Source: Kondoa malvinella (lineage: Eukaryota; Basidiomycota; Agaricostilbomycetes; Agaricostilbales; Kondoaceae). From it: a stretch of 64,000 nt of DNA. Both the position numbers and the translations under genes were made by a program. Positions 46,055-57,038 of the stretch are shown in pieces. Numbering within the stretch: position 1 is the stretch's first letter; each line of letters begins with the position of its first letter. Under the pieces are notes generated by a model that ran no database searches, had not been told where the DNA came from, and saw only the letters and a program-made list of their open reading frames with translations. Location of the stretch: NCBI GenBank assembly GCA_039545315.1, contig BCIM01000014.1:372001-436000 (forward strand), read 5' to 3'.

Positions 46055-48460
46055 CTATGGATTGGTGGGAATGTCCACGGGAGGAGCTGGAGCAGTCAAA
46101 CGAATCTTGAGGTTCCGGGTAGCTGAAGAGACCGTGTTAGCAGTAGTTCAAGCAGATGACAGCGCGCTTACGACGCGGAGGCGTAGGGTCTGGCATGAAT
46201 TCGTCTGTTGCTGGAAGTAGACCGCCGTCGTCCGACTCTATACCGTCTTCTAGCACAGCATTCTCATTACGAGTAGTTCGACGCGGGCGTTTAGCAGGTG
46301 GTTGATCAACAATCTCATCTTGTGCTGCTGCCGGCTGTGACTGTGATGGCCCTTCTGTAGTCGCAGCAGTACCATCAGGCTGGACTTCTTCGCCCGGTCT
46401 GATCTTCCTCGGCCTTCCGCGCTTCTTCGCACCTGGTTTGGGTGGGGCTTTAGGACCAATCGGTTTGGGCTTCTTCGGTGCATTCGGATCCTTTTCCTTC
46501 TTCTTGCGGGCCGGTTTCGGATTCTCTGCTTTAACCAGTTCTTCGTATCGTCGGAAGACCTGTATTTCAACCATACGTGAGTCCCATACCAGACCGGTGT
46601 ACCAAGTCACCTACAGCATTGTCAGTCCGCTTGCCGTTAAACACTTTACTGATGTCTGCCCATCGCGGCCCAAGCTCATTGAACTGCTGCATGATAATCT
46701 CGTCCTCCTGTATGCGAACGTCAGCTGCCAAGTAACACATCTTATATTGCCTTGACATACCTCCGCAGTCCAATTCTTCTTCCGTACTCTCGGATCCAGC
46801 ACGTTCGACCATCGTTCTCTGCACTGCTGATCCGTTCGACCTCTTACACGCAAGCCAACCTTCTTCCACACAGTTCCACAAGCATCCACCGCAGCCTTGA
46901 GCATGTCATCCTCTTCTTTTGACCACTTGCCTCGCTTAATACCAGGTTTGAGGGTTTTCGTCCAACGATTAATGCATTGATTCGAAGTTCGGCCAACATG
47001 TCGCGCGACTATCGGTAGATCTAGTGATAAGTACACATTGTACATCACTGGATGAAACCGACCTGATTGCCAATTCGCACCAAACATCGACATTGCTTCT
47101 CTCAATCTATTGTCCTCTTCCGGCTGCCAATCCTTCTTCTGCAAAGGTTTCTTGCGATATTGCCTAAGACAAGTAGCGACCGAGCGACCGGTACCCAAAG
47201 CATCTGCAATCGTGACCCAATCTTTTTCTTCATGGTCTGCAACGACGGAATGTAGTTTGTTCACTTCATCTTTGGTCCACGTTTTGGTGTTCAGCTTTGG
47301 ATGTTCCGAATTCAACCAGTGGATTCGGCAGTCGCTTGCAGTGTGATTGCCCAGCTGTTGATATGTCAGCGACGTGAAAATAGATCATAGGCATATGCTC
47401 ACTCCTTTGTGACCAGCAACTTGATCCCAATCCATCACAGCAGACTCTTCATGTAAAGTAAGAGTCTCACGCGCCAAGCTATAACAGAACGTCAGTTGCA
47501 AACAGCACGCACACGACTAAACTGACCCGCGGTTGAAAGTGGCTCGTTCAGCATGTTGCTCGGCATGACTTTTGAGTAGCTTCTTCTCTTCCTTTGTCCC
47601 TGTTTGCGTTTGTTTTCCAAATGAGCATACAAGGTATAGACCCAAAGCAAACCACTAACAAATGACAGGTCGGATCGCTTTTGCATAACGGGCCAACTTC
47701 TGGGTATCGTCCGTGTCAGGCAATTCCTGCTGGACACTTCAGCTTCACTACCAAGGCAGAGCGAGACGGCGCACCTTGTTGTGATAGTGCTTGAACCAAG
47801 GTAAAGTAATGTTTTGTAGGTGTGTACTAACGATTTCAAGCTGATGAGGCACGTCGATGGCTTCTACAAGGTTCTTGGACAAGATCTGATTCGCAAAGTC
47901 AGACCCTGTTGCTGCCCACCTCGAGGAGAACGACTAACGTGCAGATCATCCGCTCGTTCGTAAGCTACCACAAGCTTACTTCTCGCTGCCAACATTTGCT
48001 CCTGATACTCTGCATTGGCTTGTAAGGCAGCTTCAATCTGTCTCTCCGCATCTTCAAGTTCTTTCAACTTGGCTTGATCGTCAAGTGTCAGAGTCGAGCC
48101 AAGACCGGCAGGAGTAGGAGGAGCAGAAGGTTCGCTCGCAAAGTGATTATCGGCTGCTGTTTCCATAGCCATACGATCAAGGAAGTCGGGCTCAAAGTTG
48201 TACGAAGCACTGGCACCAGCTTCTTCGAAGAGACTTGCCAACGAAGCATCGGGCTGTTCGCTCATTCCTGATAGCACAGAAGCACCAGTCTCTGGCTGAG
48301 ATAGCCCTCCAGCTGAAGGGCCCAACAAGGATGTCGACGCGATTCCTGGCACATTGGGTAGAGATAATCCTGGCGACCGAAGCGCATTGTCATTTCCAGT
48401 TGATTGAGGCCCTTCAGCAGAGTAAGGGACTTTGCTTGTAGATGCTACTGACGATGCCAT
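46055..48460 (-). CDS. Five-repeat Myb/SANT DNA-binding protein, SNAPc large-subunit (SNAPC4) like
   Basis: The start at 48460 gives MASSVASTSKVPYSAEG, a disordered N-terminus and a coiled-coil segment (DQAKLKELEDAERQIEAALQ). Five Myb-type repeats follow: WDQVAGHKG...SDCRIHWL; WTKDEVNKLHSVV...ATCLRQYRK; WQPEEDNRLREAMSMFGANWQ joined to IVARHVGRTSNQCINRW; WSKEEDDMLKAAVDACGTVWKKV...QQCRERW; and WTAEEDEIIMQQFNELGPRWADI. Four and a half to five repeats in this order are typical of SNAPC4, which drives snRNA promoters. Myb activators such as Bas1 have fewer. The C-terminus has KKRGRPRK (an AT-hook) and other basic patches, ending after a last splice at TNP (stop 46055). About ten introns. Confidence 0.82.
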
Positions 48461-49089
48461 CTTGCACCCACGAGTTGAGATTGCCTTATTGAGGCGATTC
48501 CGAGTGATGGGTCGAGGATTATTGTCCAAGGTCCAACCCCAAGTCTTGAGGCTTGCTGCTCGTGTTCACGAAGCTTCTGGTGTGTCCTTCAGCCTCATGA
48601 AGCTTTCGCAAAGAAATCGCTTGGGCGAACCTTCAAGTCGATTTTCACCTGGGAACGGATCTCGACCGACTACCTTAACTACTTGCTATGGTCTCCAGAG
48701 AGTGTAGACACATCCACTGTACATGTAATATGCTTACCTAGTGAACCGGACCTTGCAATCTCCCTTAGTGTTCACTTTTATCGGCAGCTGATTTTTAACA
48801 CTCGTTACGGCAGTTTGCATGCCTAAGCATGACATTTCTGTCGCTCCAGATTCTATATAGTACTTCACCACCTTCTGGAACGCTCGCGCCGCAGGCAGCC
48901 CATTTCCAGACTCATCGCATCCGTTCTCAGCTTTCACTGCCGGACGTAACATTGACACAGCGTTGCGATGCCACCGTTCTGTCTCTGCTTCATCTCTCTT
49001 ACCTTCACTCACGAGCGCTGCTCTTCTCGCGCGCTATCACCCGAACTTTGGCGCTATCAGTCTCAAATACGTCGAACAGCATTACGGTG
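48461..49089. other. Divergent intergenic region between the Myb/SANT gene and the GDSL esterase gene
   Basis: About 630 bp with no supported exon. Both promoters should lie here. No repeat or RNA gene is apparent. Confidence 0.45.
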
Positions 49090-50187
49090 ATGACGTCCGC
49101 TGTAATTGCAAAGAATGCAAGCACCAGACCAGACGAAGACTACTCATATGGTCGGATTCTCATGCTTGGCGATTCCAGTATACCTGCTCTTTGCTAGCGC
49201 TGTACCCAACTTATCGCTTTCCAGTCACGCAAGCATCTTGGCAACCTAATGGAACGGCTCAAGCTCTCGCACAAGAGTATAGCAGGAAGCTGTAGGTTGG
49301 TAATTCTATCATCAGCTCAGAGCTGATAGTCAAGTTAGAGATGTACAATGCAGAGGTTTCGATGGTTAGCCAATCGCAGATCAATTGCGCGTCTGTGCTG
49401 ACAGTTAGGACAGGATACTCCAGTATGGTGTTGTCATCCTGGAGCTACGGATTCTGATAATCTTGCAGCCGAGAATGCATTACAAGTAGCACCGCTGTTC
49501 TTCGCCAACCCAACAACACTCGAGCTGGTCATCATCTGGTTCGGCGTAAGCTTCTCCTTTGCGTCGAGTCTATCATGCTCTTAACAGTATCCCCACTTTC
49601 AGGCAAACGATGCTGTTCCTTCTTTCCAAAGTTTCATCCCCCTCGACCGTTTCCGCAGCAATCTTCATGCACTAGTCAATCTTGTTCCTTCTTCTGTGCC
49701 GGTCCTCCTCATGAGCTCTCCTCCGATCGAACCAAAGATGCTACGCGAAGCAGAGTGGGTTCTTTCTAAAGCCCATCGACATGACTGACGAATTGATCAG
49801 AGCCGAATTCTCGATAGAGGTCGGCATCCCAGGAAGACTCGAAAGTGTTCGCAAGTACGCTGCTGCTGTAGGCGAGGTGGTGGAGGACGTTCAAAAGCAA
49901 GGAGGTCGCCAGATCGCCTTCGTCGATATTCACGCTGCTATTGAAGGGGCAGTAAAGGGCGACAGGGAAGCCGGGTGCCGCAAGCTAATGACCGATGGTT
50001 GTCATCTAAAAGGAGACGGATACAAGGTGAGTCGTCAGCAGAAGGCACTTGCTTGGACTAAAGTTATGCACAGGTCGTCACGGCGGAGATATTGAAGACG
50101 ATAGCAGTGTTCTTCCCTCAACTCAAGGCTGATACGCTACCATTTCATTTTCCGGCTTGGGAAAGCTTGCCAAAGTACAAAGAATAG
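49090..50187 (+). CDS. IAH1: GDSL-family esterase, isoamyl-acetate-hydrolysing (Iah1) type
   Basis: SGNH hydrolase that cleaves short-chain acetate esters in the Iah1 family. Exon joining gives RPDEDYSYGRILMLGDS spliced to ITQASWQPNGTAQALAQEYSRKL, so the block I catalytic GDSITQ forms across an intron. Then LDVQCRGFDGYSTENALQVAPLFF carries the block II RGF.GY, and IIWFG spliced to ANDAVPSFQSFIPLDRFRSNL carries the block III GAND. The block V Asp-His follows in MTDGCHLKGDGYK, and the end is FPAWESLPKYKE (stop 50185-50187). All four SGNH residues (Ser, Gly, Asn, His) are seen. Seven or so exons; intron borders were chosen because they rebuild these blocks. Confidence 0.9.
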
Positions 50188-50661
50188 ACCCGGCTGTATT
50201 GATGTTACAGCAACCAAAAGCACACTACAATTTGTATTTGCCAGGCATCTTTCTCTTGCATTCCTCAAAGCTTCTCGATTCGCTGTTGCACTTTCTTTTC
50301 TTCTCTTGTCATCGATCAGCAGGGAGCAGCGATTTACAGTATACGCTTGATCTCACAATCGCTATAGAGTGAGAAGATATTGACGGATGTACTTGTGCTT
50401 GCGATTCTCCAAGCACTAGGTACCCTGTGGATCCGCTTTCTTTTTTAGGCTACGCACAAGATCTTGGAAGCCAGATGGAGTAGCGCAGCACTATAGACTT
50501 GCCTCGTCTGGCGGCAATCACGATTGTCGAAAGAAGGAAGGCCGAAAGTCGGATGCTGGGGCTCCTGTCTAGCTTACATAAGCGAGCATCATCCGAGCAT
50601 CATGCGTCCGCCTCTCGTCTCAAAGGCTCTTGTTCCCATCCACCTCTACACATACTTTAAC
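50188..50661. other. Intergenic region before the small hypothetical gene
   Basis: No recognised exon or RNA gene. It holds the esterase 3' UTR and the promoter of the gene at 50662. Confidence 0.45.
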
Positions 50662-51156
50662 ATGGCACAATTCGCAGCAGGAGCAGGCTATGGCTACTCT
50701 CAAAGACTTCCGGCCTATCCATCACAGCACGACACTCCCCTAGGCGAGAACCCAGCTCCGCCTTATAAGAGCAAGCCTACCATGTCTACTAAGATCATGG
50801 CCAAGCTCAGTGAGTCACATCTTGCCTCTCGCAAGTTTCCCCTGCCAATCTTTGCCAGATGGCCAAAGTGCTGAAGAGCGACAAGCACAGATTGATGCCA
50901 AAGACGCTGATGTTGTGAGTGTACTTGCTATCATATCTACGTATGTGCTGATCGTCTACTTCAGGCGGCTACATTGCGCGAAGTCAGTCCATCTTTATAA
51001 GCCGTACGCTTTAAGCTAACAGCGTAACAGTATCGCGTAAAGCGCCAGCAGAAGCTGGCTGAGCAGCATCCAGACGGTGTGCCAGACCATGTGCACGACT
51101 CGAATGGTCAACGAGCTCCATCGAAAGATCAGTCAGGCTATTACATTCCAAGCTGA
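50662..51156 (+). CDS. Small hydrophilic hypothetical protein
   Basis: Not recognised. Four exons: MAQFAAGAGYGYSQRLPAYP...MSTKIMAKL; then AEERQAQIDAKDADV; a very short exon AATLRE (18 nt); and YRVKRQQKLAEQHPDGVPDH...KDQSGYYIPS, stop at 51154-51156. The protein is about 115 aa. The Pro/Tyr-rich N-terminus is followed by a charged helix (RQAQIDAKDADVAATLREYRVKR, split by two introns). The short exon is supported by the continuity of that helix and by strong donors GTGAGT and GTCAGT. Confidence 0.65.
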
Positions 51157-51280
51157 GAGTCAAAAGCCTGGCATTACTGTACTATAGTCTCGCATATCTC
51201 GTTGTATTATGATGCATTGATGTACTTGTACGTGGACATACTCCCATACTCCCATGCAGTGTCAGTATTGTCGTAAATGT

Positions 51281-53332
51281 CTATTGCTCCTTCCGCTCCA
51301 AGTCAAGCGGTTCAATTTCCGCGGAAGTATCCTGCAGCTTGATCAGCTCTTTGCTACAACTGCACGACTTGAGACTCACCAGAGCAGAAACGACCGGACT
51401 TGCGTTTGGCGTGTTGGCGATCTGAATTTGGAGCGCTTCCATCTCCCTTCGCAGCTGAACGAGCTCCTTCTCAAAACGGCGTCCAAAGACCTGTTCGTAC
51501 ACCTTGAATGTCAGCACTACAAAGTGCACATTCGAGCGAAACGAACGGTAAGATAGAACGAAGCGCCGTTCCATACTGATATTGCAAAGATCCTGTCAGA
51601 TTGGATCTCTTCAGCGGTAGAGACAGGCCAAAGAGCAAAATCACAAACAAGAGCAAATAAGCGCTCGACCAAGCACAACTCGTGTAGAACCATATCACAG
51701 ACGGTAACATCGTAATGACCGTATACCTGTATCATTTCGACGTCACTTTTGAAGGAAGAGAATACAAGAGGGACGTACACGTATTGCGCACACATGAAGC
51801 TCACTTCCCTCTTTTCCTGCGGTATGCGATTGAGCGTTTTACCGATCCAACCACGATCATGTTTCAGCAGACTGTAGAGATCCCATACTTCAATCATCGT
51901 AAATGACAAAAAGGAGAGGGCGTACTAAGTAAAGCTAGTCACGCGACCTTGTTTCTCTATCTTTTCTCTCCTCTTGACAATTACGAAATAGTAATACATG
52001 ATCTGCCATGATAAATCTGTGTTTCCACCTCCTCTTTTAGCCTCAACCAGGCAAAAGGAGAAGTAGACGCACAGATAGCTGAACTCGACCAAACAGTTTC
52101 CCAGACGTTCAATTTCGGTAAAGCTGCTACGGCTGGGTAATCTTCCATGGCGGTCGGGTGGAAGTGCCTGAGCGTGGTAAAGAGAAAGGCGGGATACATG
52201 TGTATGAAGAGACTATCGAAGTCCTTGTGCTTAGCTCGGATCGAGCGGGGCAGCTAGTTCACTGACCTCGTCACTTTGTCAAGCGAATGAAAGACTAGAG
52301 AGTTGCGCCACTATAACGATTCCGCTAGATCAGCTCAGATGGGGCATACGCCACGCGAAAGGCTTACTGTAGCCACAGCAGAAGCAAGGGGTCCGTGCGA
52401 AAGAGCATAACACGCAGAGAAGAGTATTGTTGAGCTAGGAAACACCCAGAGGTAGATGAGGGAAAGGATATTGATGACATAGCAAGAGTCGAGGAGGAAG
52501 TAGTGCTATGACCCGAACTCAGCACTAAGTCGAATATAAGAAAGGACACATACAAAGTTCTTGTTCTTGTATGTGTACACTCTGACCGGTAGAAGCCAGA
52601 GTGCTTGAATAGTGTATGCCATCGGTCTGCTACCGATTAAGCTGGATAAACGAGGTAAAGCATAGAGCTCACATCCACTGCGGTCTGAAACCGATCAACA
52701 GCGTCGAGATCGCGACGTTCTGGAACCAAGATAAGCAGCAGAAAAGCACGGTAAGAAAGCCGCACCATGACGCCAAACAAGAAGGACAGCTTATCCCTCA
52801 AGCTAACAACTTTGGAATCATTCCACTTTTCCTGAATCTTGCTCATGCGCTGCAGACTCTTTTCCCTGAACTTCTGCACTTCTCTCTCCACTCGATCCGC
52901 CGTAGCTTCCTTCCTTTTCTCCCAATCCATCTGCACAGGCAAATCTTTAAAGACCAACGTGCGCTTGTTGAGAACGCCAGTGGCTTTGGACTTCCATTCT
53001 TTGCTACGTTCTTTTACTTTATCGCTTATGATACCTCTGTAGTTGTCAATGTGCGTTTGGACAGATACCTGGAGCGTGGGATGCTATTATTGTGACATCA
53101 CATAGAAACGACGACAGGGACTCACGAGCAGGTCCAAGAGTGTGAGACCAGCAAATAAATCGTCTGCATAGTCATCCGTCGTGTCTGCTGTGTTGCTTCG
53201 ACTGATAGAAGGTCGTTTGGCGAAAGACACGCTCGCTTCTGACGCATTGCTAGAGCTGGGCGGTAAAGGCGAGTCCTGCCGGAGTTGGAGTGGACTATCA
53301 GGCTCTGCGGCAGCTGCCATTTGGTCTGCCAT
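51281..53332 (-). CDS. GPC1: Glycerophosphocholine acyltransferase 1
   Basis: Multi-pass ER enzyme that acylates glycerophosphocholine to lysophosphatidylcholine (DUF2838 family). The start ATG at 53332 gives MADQMAAAAEPDSPLQLRQ and a disordered N-terminus. It is followed by MDWEKRKEATADRVEREVQKF, then KWNDSKVVSLRDKLSFLFGVM (the family's RDK.SFLFGV). Later exons give MYPAFLFTTLRHFHPTAMEDYPA, KHDRGWIGKTLNRIPQEKREVSFMCAQY, WSSAYLLLFVILLFGLS, and AISVWNGASFY with VYEQVFGRRFEKELVQLRREMEALQ near the end. Stop at 51281. The transmembrane segments around 52200-52640 are split across short exons that I did not fully resolve. The FGR.FE.EL..L..E block is diagnostic. Divergent from the FMP32-like gene across 68 bp. 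Confidence 0.88.
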
Positions 53333-53400
53333 CTGTGGTCTGGCTGCTTGGTAGCTGTCCAAGAAGGAAAACGTGTCGGGATGTTTGGCATAGAACGACG

Positions 53401-54563
53401 ATGCGACGGACTTTGGCGCGTTTGATCAGCGTAGCAGCAAGTTCAGCAAGCGCAGAAGCTTCAACGAGCGCGGCCGCTGCTCAAACATTGCCCAACAGCA
53501 GGACATTCATCCCAGCCGCTCAACCTCGCTTGCCTTCACCTTCTGTCAAAGGCAAAGAACGAGCAACAGAAGAGCCTCAGCCCAACATTGAAGAAGAGAG
53601 ACCTAAAGATTTGCCGCCTTTGCAACGACTCATCTCTTCAGAATCTGCCAAACCCCCACCTCCATCAGCATCTGAAGCTCTGCTTTCGTTGTCTTTGCCT
53701 CCTTCAATCAATGGTTTCGCCCAGAATGACGGTAGTACTACAACACTACCGCATGCCAATCATCCCTTTCACACGTACAATTTCGTCAATCTCTTACAAA
53801 GCAACGGGTTCAATAAAGGTTCAGCAGAAGCCATCATGCGTGGCACAAAGTCTCTATTGATGATAGAAGAAAACAGAGCAGCGAATGAATTAGTCGCAAA
53901 GGGAGAAATGGACAATGAAGCGTATTTGTTCAGAGCTGCGTTGGATGAATTGCGCACAGAAGTTCAAGTGCAGGCTAGGAACGATGCTATGGCTTTAAGG
54001 AGTCAGACGGGTAGCTTGCAGAGGGATATCGACGCGTTCAATCAGAAGTTGAGGGAGGACATGCAGAGTGTCAGGCATGCGTAAGGCCATTTCTTCTATA
54101 TTGGACATTGGCTGAATAGGGAACAGAATACAAATCGACTTTAATTCGCATAAAGAAGAAGCTCTGACGGATCAGAAGAATTTGACGCTCAAGATTATTG
54201 ATCTGGACAACAAGTATACGGTTGCGCTGGCAGACGTAAGAGCGGAACTAGAAGCGCACAAATGGGAACAGACGAGGAGGATCATCTGTGAGTGCTTTCC
54301 GAATGAAGTGAACAATACTAAGATGCAACAGTGATGATTGGCACTCTGCTGTTTGCCGTTGTGGTGACAAACTCTTTAGATGCGGCGCGTGTCATTCTCA
54401 CAGGTATCAATGTAGTGCTGATACGTGAGCAACGATGTCACAGGCCAACGCACCGCCTCCGATACCACCACCTCAGCCGGCAGTTCCAACAGCAGCAGAC
54501 CTAGGCATTCAACCAGCAGCATCCTACCTAAGCGGGAAACGAGTGGGCGAGGAAGAAGAGTGA
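53401..54563 (+). CDS. Mitochondrial FMP32/MCUR1-like coiled-coil membrane protein (DUF1640)
   Basis: Inner-membrane protein of the family linked to respiratory-chain assembly and, in animals, calcium uptake regulation. The start ATG at 53401 gives an Arg-containing presequence, MRRTLARLISVAASSASAE. The family core is FHTYNFVNLLQSNGFNKGSAEAIMRGTKSLL, then ANELVAKGEMDNEAYLFRAALDELRTEVQ, with coiled coils to LREDMQSVRH. The next exon reads IQIDFNSHKEEALTDQKNLTLKIIDLDNKYTVALADVRAELEAHKWE. A C-terminal helix follows, LMIGTLLFAVVVTNSLDAARVIL. The last exon reads PPPIPPPQPAVPTAADLGIQPA...GEEEE, stop at 54561-54563. The end lies 18 bp from the stop of the convergent PYM gene. Confidence 0.87.
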
Positions 54564-54581
54564 TGTGTTACAATGCATCAT

Positions 54582-55270
54582 CTACGTATCGTGCTTCCCT
54601 TTCAGCGCTCTTTGCTCCGCTTCTACCTGTTCCAGTTCCTTCTTCAAGTCCGATATCCCTAATTTGGCAGTACTCTCTGCTAGTTCATCCGTTTGTAACC
54701 TCGTAATTTCCGCTTCCATTGTAGGTATGCTATCCACTTTCTCTTGTTGTTCAGGCAGGAGCGTTTCTCCTGCTGCTTGTTTCTCTCGTAAAGCTTCCGC
54801 CTGCTGCACTGTTAGCTTGAATCGATTCAACCAAAGATGAAATACCTGTCTCAATTTCTTATTCAAGCTCTTAACCCTTTTCTCTGGATCCACGTCCTCC
54901 TTCACTTCCACTTTAGGTTCCTCCTCAGCATCCCAGTCGTCCGGTATTTCCTCTTTAAGCACTTTCTTCTTTTTCGGTTTGACTACTACAGGACTCGGTG
55001 CAGGTTTCCCAACTACAGCTCCTTTAGGTAATGCTTTCGCTTCCCATGCTGCGACTTTTGCGTTCTTGTATTTGCCTACATCTTCGGGTGGTGTGAAGCC
55101 CGGTCGGACTTTACGTTCTTTCCTCAATCTGAGCAATGGTCAGTACTAGATAGAAGAAGAGTAGAAGGATGAGGGACATACGTCCCGTCTGCTCGTCGAG
55201 ATTCTGGAATGACGCGGTCAGCGGAGTTGAACTTGTTGATAATGCCAGAAGTGGATGCGTCCCCGCCCAT
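54582..55270 (-). CDS. PYM1: PYM (partner of Y14-Mago), exon-junction-complex disassembly factor
   Basis: Ribosome-associated protein that removes exon junction complexes from spliced mRNA. Exon 1 (ATG at 55270) reads MGGDASTSGIINKFNSADRV, then PESRRADGT. It joins to LRKERKVRPGFTPPEDVGKYKNAK, the conserved N-terminal Mago-Y14 binding block. Then come a Lys-rich linker, LNKKLRQ, AEALREKQAAGETLLPEQQEKVDSI and a C-terminal helix ending LKGKHDT, stop at 54582. The second intron is 45 nt, in frame and stop-free, so simple ORF reading inserts 15 extra residues (VFHLWLNRFKLTVQQ) inside the C-terminal helix. Its presence is consistent with an intron-rich genome that uses exon junction complexes. Confidence 0.92.
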
Positions 55271-56360
55271 GAGTTGTTTGTGGCTTGGAATCATATTTGC
55301 AAGGCGAGAAAAAGGATGTTAACGTGCTGGACAAACAGTTAGAAGATATGCTGGGCGATATTTGTCGGAGGAGATTCGACTACGAGCTGGTCTGATAAGA
55401 GCTCTGGTATGTTCCAAGTCCAAGCGAGCAGGCTATAGATGCGCTGTATAGAAGCCGAGATCAAGCAAAGTGACGGTTCCTCGTCAACAGAGGGTCCATG
55501 CCAAACGTCGAGTGTACATGTTGTGCTGGCCTTCCGTTCTCCCCGCGCTGTCTGTCCTTGCTGTGTGGTAGCCTATCGTATGCCGTCTCTTGCAACTTGT
55601 GATTCGCTGCACTCTGTCCTTGTTTTCGTCTCAAAATCTCTTGTCACGCACTTTAAGCTTTGCTCAGATTATCGCCTGCCAACGTGAAGCAAAGGCGAAT
55701 GAGCTTGTCATCTTCACTGCGCTATCAAGAACACTGTGCTTCCTCAGCGGTCATCTCATCGTTCGAATACGAAGGAAGAAATCCAATCATGCGCACTCGG
55801 TGGAGCAACTTGTGACCGCTCTGCAAGCGCGGGTAAGATTTCTGACAGCCTCAAGCTGCTTCGAAGGGCCCTCGCTGCTTCTCAGAGACTGGCACCGCTC
55901 GTATGCTATTATGTCGCCGAACATTGGGCTTTCCGCAAAATTATCGCTCGAAGCACGGAGGACTTTCAGATATACACGAAACAACCTGCATGCTGCTCTC
56001 GTATACGTGGCTCTCCGTGTGACAAGCCAGCCGATTAAAACCATGCAAATCCATCTTGTTTATCGGTCGAGCGTTCGACCAAAGTCCGCTTCAAGCCAAA
56101 TCCAATGCGCGCAAATATTACCCCTCGTTCTACATGCTCTCTACAACCTGTAGAAGGGTTCTGTTCGACTCGGAGATTTTTCTGCTTGCTTTTCATCGGT
56201 TTCGCAAACCTGCCTTGTCTCCCGCGGCCTTGTCAGAGGCCGAAGACTTCTGATTTGGCTCAGGGCTGTCCGCGTCGCTTTGAATTCTATAACATTGCTT
56301 TCGAAAACCTACAATAAATTTTCACAAGGTATATAGTTGGGCAAAACAGCCTTTTTCCTT
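55271..56360. other. Long intergenic region upstream of U6
   Basis: About 1.1 kb without a supported exon. Several ORFs longer than 60 codons occur but carry no domain and no exon-like joins. The last about 60 bases contain the U6 promoter; the remainder should hold the promoter of PYM on its left side. Confidence 0.45.
56330..56335 (+). promoter_or_regulatory. TATA box of the U6 snRNA gene
   Basis: TATATA lies about 30 bases before the start of the U6 RNA, the position expected for a TATA-dependent RNA polymerase III type 3-like U6 promoter. No proximal sequence element could be defined by eye. Confidence 0.7.
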
Positions 56361-56384
56361 CGTACTCCTCGGAGTTACACACAA

Positions 56385-56416
<32 letters not shown>

Positions 56417-56472
56417 GGCCCCTGCACAAGGATGACACGCATGATCAGAGTGGATTACCTTCGGGTAACAAT
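56361..56472 (+). ncRNA. U6 spliceosomal snRNA
   Basis: Catalytic snRNA of the spliceosome. The core from about 56386 to 56440 is almost identical to the universal U6: AAATTGGAACGATACAGAGA (the ACAGAGA box), then AGATTAGCATGGCCCCTGC and ACAAGGATGACACGCATGA (U2/U4 pairing region and internal stem-loop). A 5' hairpin is formed by TACTCC/GGAGTTA near 56363-56376. The 3' part differs from the usual: TTACC-TTCG-GGTAA (56455-56468) is a UUCG tetraloop hairpin just before the T-run. The start is set from the TATA spacing and the hairpin; it could vary by a few bases. No intron interrupts the core, although U6 introns are known in some basidiomycetous yeasts. Confidence 0.93.
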
Positions 56473-56492
56473 TTTTTTTTCCTTTTTTTTTT
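56472..56492 (+). terminator. Pol III T-run terminator of U6
   Basis: Nine T residues directly follow AACAA, then CC and a second run of about 12 Ts. This is a strong double oligo-T terminator for RNA polymerase III. Confidence 0.8.
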
Positions 56493-57037
56493 TTCGCTAG
56501 AGATGCAGACTACGAATAGTCGAATCTGCTAAAAGGGCTCAAGGCAGTCGAACCAGCGAAAAGGGACAGCAGAAGACCCTTCCTCGTAGCCGACCAACTT
56601 GCAGTCGACCAACGTCGACAACATATACCTGAGGCTCAGTTCGAGTGTGATACCCTGCTGCTTACCTGCGCCTTGCTTTATATCCTCTACCTCTGAGATA
56701 CCTCGCATGGCCGCTGTAGGTCTCTCGTAAGTTTGCGATATCATACGACTTCGCCTCAGGCCTGACAGACAATTCTTTACAGTCAGGCTACAGGCAATTA
56801 CGACCAGCTTCAGCGCAGAACAACAACAGACACGCACACAGCCAACACAGCCAACACGGACGAGAACGCAAATAAGAATAACAGGCGAGATGTTGAAAGA
56901 GACGAGAGGATGGCAAGATATTACATTGAGGACCAGTCAAATGACCTTCTACGCTGCCTTCAAGAATTGCTCGACGCGACTTCTTTTCTTCTCTATACGC
57001 ACTGCTCACTCTTCAGAGGACTTTGCTATCCTGCTCC
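56493..57037. other. Region without a supported gene
   Basis: A minus-strand ORF (56529-56837) includes a protein-like stretch ending YMLSTLVDCKLVGYEEG...WFDCLEPF. It has no recognised family and no clear upstream exon, so it is not called. Otherwise nothing was recognised. Confidence 0.35.
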
Positions 57038-57038
57038 C

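Noticed and set aside
56529..56837. Minus-strand ORF of 102 codons next to U6
   Set aside because: Its last part is protein-like, but there is no recognised family, no upstream exon and no conserved motif.
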